Assembly (NCBI GenBank): GCA_010029945.1
Contig: RGQW01000112.1
Coordinates: 1 to 5,430, forward strand
DNA: 5,430 bases
Source: Actinomycetota bacterium
GTDB lineage: Bacteria; Actinomycetota; Actinomycetes; S36-B12
Reading direction: 5' to 3'
The notes under the pieces were generated by a model. The model was given only the letters and a program-made list of their open reading frames with translations, made no database searches and was not told where the DNA came from. Both the position numbers and the translations under genes were made by a program. Positions 4,383-5,430 of the stretch are shown in pieces; the stretch's first letter is position 1, and each line of letters opens with the position of its first letter.

Positions 4383-5430
4383 CGTCAGAACAACCCCGCT
4401 ACACCCTGTACGGCGCCCCCGTGTCGCTCTATACGGGCAAGGCGCGCTCATACCTCCGGACCCAGGGCATCCACTTTGTAGAGGAGCATCCCGGCAGCAA
4501 GCGGTATCTCGAACACATCGTGCCCACGGTCGGCCGATGGATCATTCCCTGTCTGGAGACCCCCAACGGTGAGGTCGTTCAGGACGGCGCCGACATCATC
4601 GATCACTTCGAAAGGGGAGAAGGCCGGGCACTGCGGCGCTTCTCGGCCTACCCCGACTCGCCGATGCTGTTGGCGATCAGCCATCTCTTCGAACTGTTCG
4701 GTGGCGAGGGCCTCCTCCGTCCGGCGATGCACTATCGGTGGAACTTCGACGAGGAAAATCTGGCCTTCCTCAGCAGTGAATTCGCGCTGCTCGTGCCCGG
4801 AGCAGTCCTCGATCACGACGCCTTCCTGCACAACAGCGGCCGTATGCGCAAAGCGGCGGTGAACTTCGGCGTAACACCTGACAGCTTCGACGCGATCGAA
4901 TCTGCATTCGAGGAATGGCTTGAGCTCTTCTCTGCTCACTTGGCAGATCACCCGTTCCTGCTCGGCGATCATCCAACCCTTGGCGACTATGGGCTGATTG
5001 CTGCCATGTGGGCGCATCTGTACCGCGACCCGGCGCCCACGATGCTGATCAAGCAAAGAGCGCCGCGGGTCGGCAGGTGGGTCGAGCGGATGACCACTTC
5101 TGAGCCCTACTTGCATGAGTTCCCTGGCGCCGATGGCTCCCTCATCGACGATCGCGTGCTGCCCGAGACCTTGCTCTCACTCATGCGGTTCGTTGCGGAG
5201 GAGTATCTGCCCGAGATCGCCGCCCACGTTGACGTGGCCAACGAGTGGCTCGCAGACCATCCTGAAATCGAAGCGGGCACGAACGGGCTCGACAACCCCG
5301 GCGCGCGGGGGCTCATGGGAGGGAGAGGGCTGATCGGGAATGGTGCCGCCACCTTCGAGTGGCGGGGTCAGCAGCTCACAACCGGTGTCATGCCGTACCG
5401 CTTTTGGCTCATGCAACGCCTCCACGACGA
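4379..5430 (+). CDS. Glutathione S-transferase-fold protein with C-terminal extension (3' end beyond right edge)
   Basis: The frame is open from ATG 4379 to the window edge, giving at least 350 residues. The thioredoxin-like N-terminal domain (about 8-80) begins YTLYGAPVSLYTGKARSYLR, in the form typical of GSTs with a Ser/Tyr near the start of helix 1 (S16, Y18) and basic K21/R23. It continues with the cis-proline strand IIPCLETPNGEVVQDGADII (about 54-73), which positions the thiol. The all-helical C-terminal domain includes HPFLLGDHPTLGDYGLIAAM (191-210), the N-capping/hydrophobic-staple region of GST_C. A further 120 residues follow, including GLMGGRGLIG and a closing MPYRFWLMQRLHD; this matches the longer subgroup of bacterial GST-like proteins (roughly 330-400 residues), so little is probably missing. 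The ATG overlaps the dehalogenase stop (ATGA, 4379-4382). The natural thiol is uncertain, because most actinobacteria use mycothiol rather than glutathione. Confidence 0.85.
   Translation, partial: MTSEQPRYTLYGAPVSLYTGKARSYLRTQGIHFVEEHPGSKRYLEHIVPTVGRWIIPCLETPNGEVVQDGADIIDHFERGEGRALRRFSAYPDSPMLLAISHLFELFGGEGLLRPAMHYRWNFDEENLAFLSSEFALLVPGAVLDHDAFLHNSGRMRKAAVNFGVTPDSFDAIESAFEEWLELFSAHLADHPFLLGDHPTLGDYGLIAAMWAHLYRDPAPTMLIKQRAPRVGRWVERMTTSEPYLHEFPGADGSLIDDRVLPETLLSLMRFVAEEYLPEIAAHVDVANEWLADHPEIEAGTNGLDNPGARGLMGGRGLIGNGAATFEWRGQQLTTGVMPYRFWLMQRLHD

Noticed and set aside
4448..5116. Minus-strand open frame of 222 codons
   Set aside because: It is antisense to the GST-like gene, whose plus-strand frame is open across the whole region and carries GST motifs.
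1..5430. CRISPR arrays, tRNA/rRNA genes, insertion sequences or attachment sites
   Set aside because: No repeated spacer pattern, cloverleaf, transposase or terminal inverted repeat is visible; the only notable repeat is the two-copy operator.

Overview
This is a GC-rich, gene-dense window with short intergenic gaps, overlapping start/stop codons and several genes that appear to lack a Shine-Dalgarno sequence. Together with the protein families present, this suggests a high-GC actinobacterium. An acidimicrobial or marine/soil uncultured lineage is possible, but nothing in the window fixes the taxonomy.

Layout from left to right. (1) 1-449, minus strand: the N-terminal 149 residues of a DUF2855 protein that runs off the left edge. 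(2) 450-568: a divergent intergenic region holding a perfect 17-bp palindrome at 482-498. (3) 569-1174, plus: a TetR/AcrR-type repressor. (4) 1201-2202, minus, convergent with the repressor: a zinc-independent NADP-dependent MDR oxidoreductase of the PTGR/CurA type. (5) 2203-2255: a second divergent intergenic region holding a near-identical palindrome at 2221-2237. (6) 2256 to the right edge, plus: a tightly overlapping four-gene operon encoding a DinB-fold protein, a DUF1330-like protein with an extra C-terminal domain, a haloalkane dehalogenase and a GST-fold protein that runs off the right edge.

The key structural observation is that the same 17-bp inverted repeat (16 of 17 bases identical) sits in both divergent promoter regions. 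The obvious candidate to bind it is the TetR protein encoded between the two sites. This would make the window one regulon: DUF2855 gene, repressor, MDR reductase and the four-gene operon. The enzyme mix (dehalogenase, enone/quinone-type reductase, GST-fold, DinB-fold and DUF1330-like dimeric barrel) looks like an inducible pathway for a halogenated or otherwise electrophilic compound. That functional reading is inference.

The haloalkane dehalogenase reading frame is broken. Its N-terminal part and its C-terminal part lie in different frames, and about 46 codons of the core fold are missing at the junction. All other parts are well preserved, so this is either a very recent deletion or an assembly/sequencing artefact.
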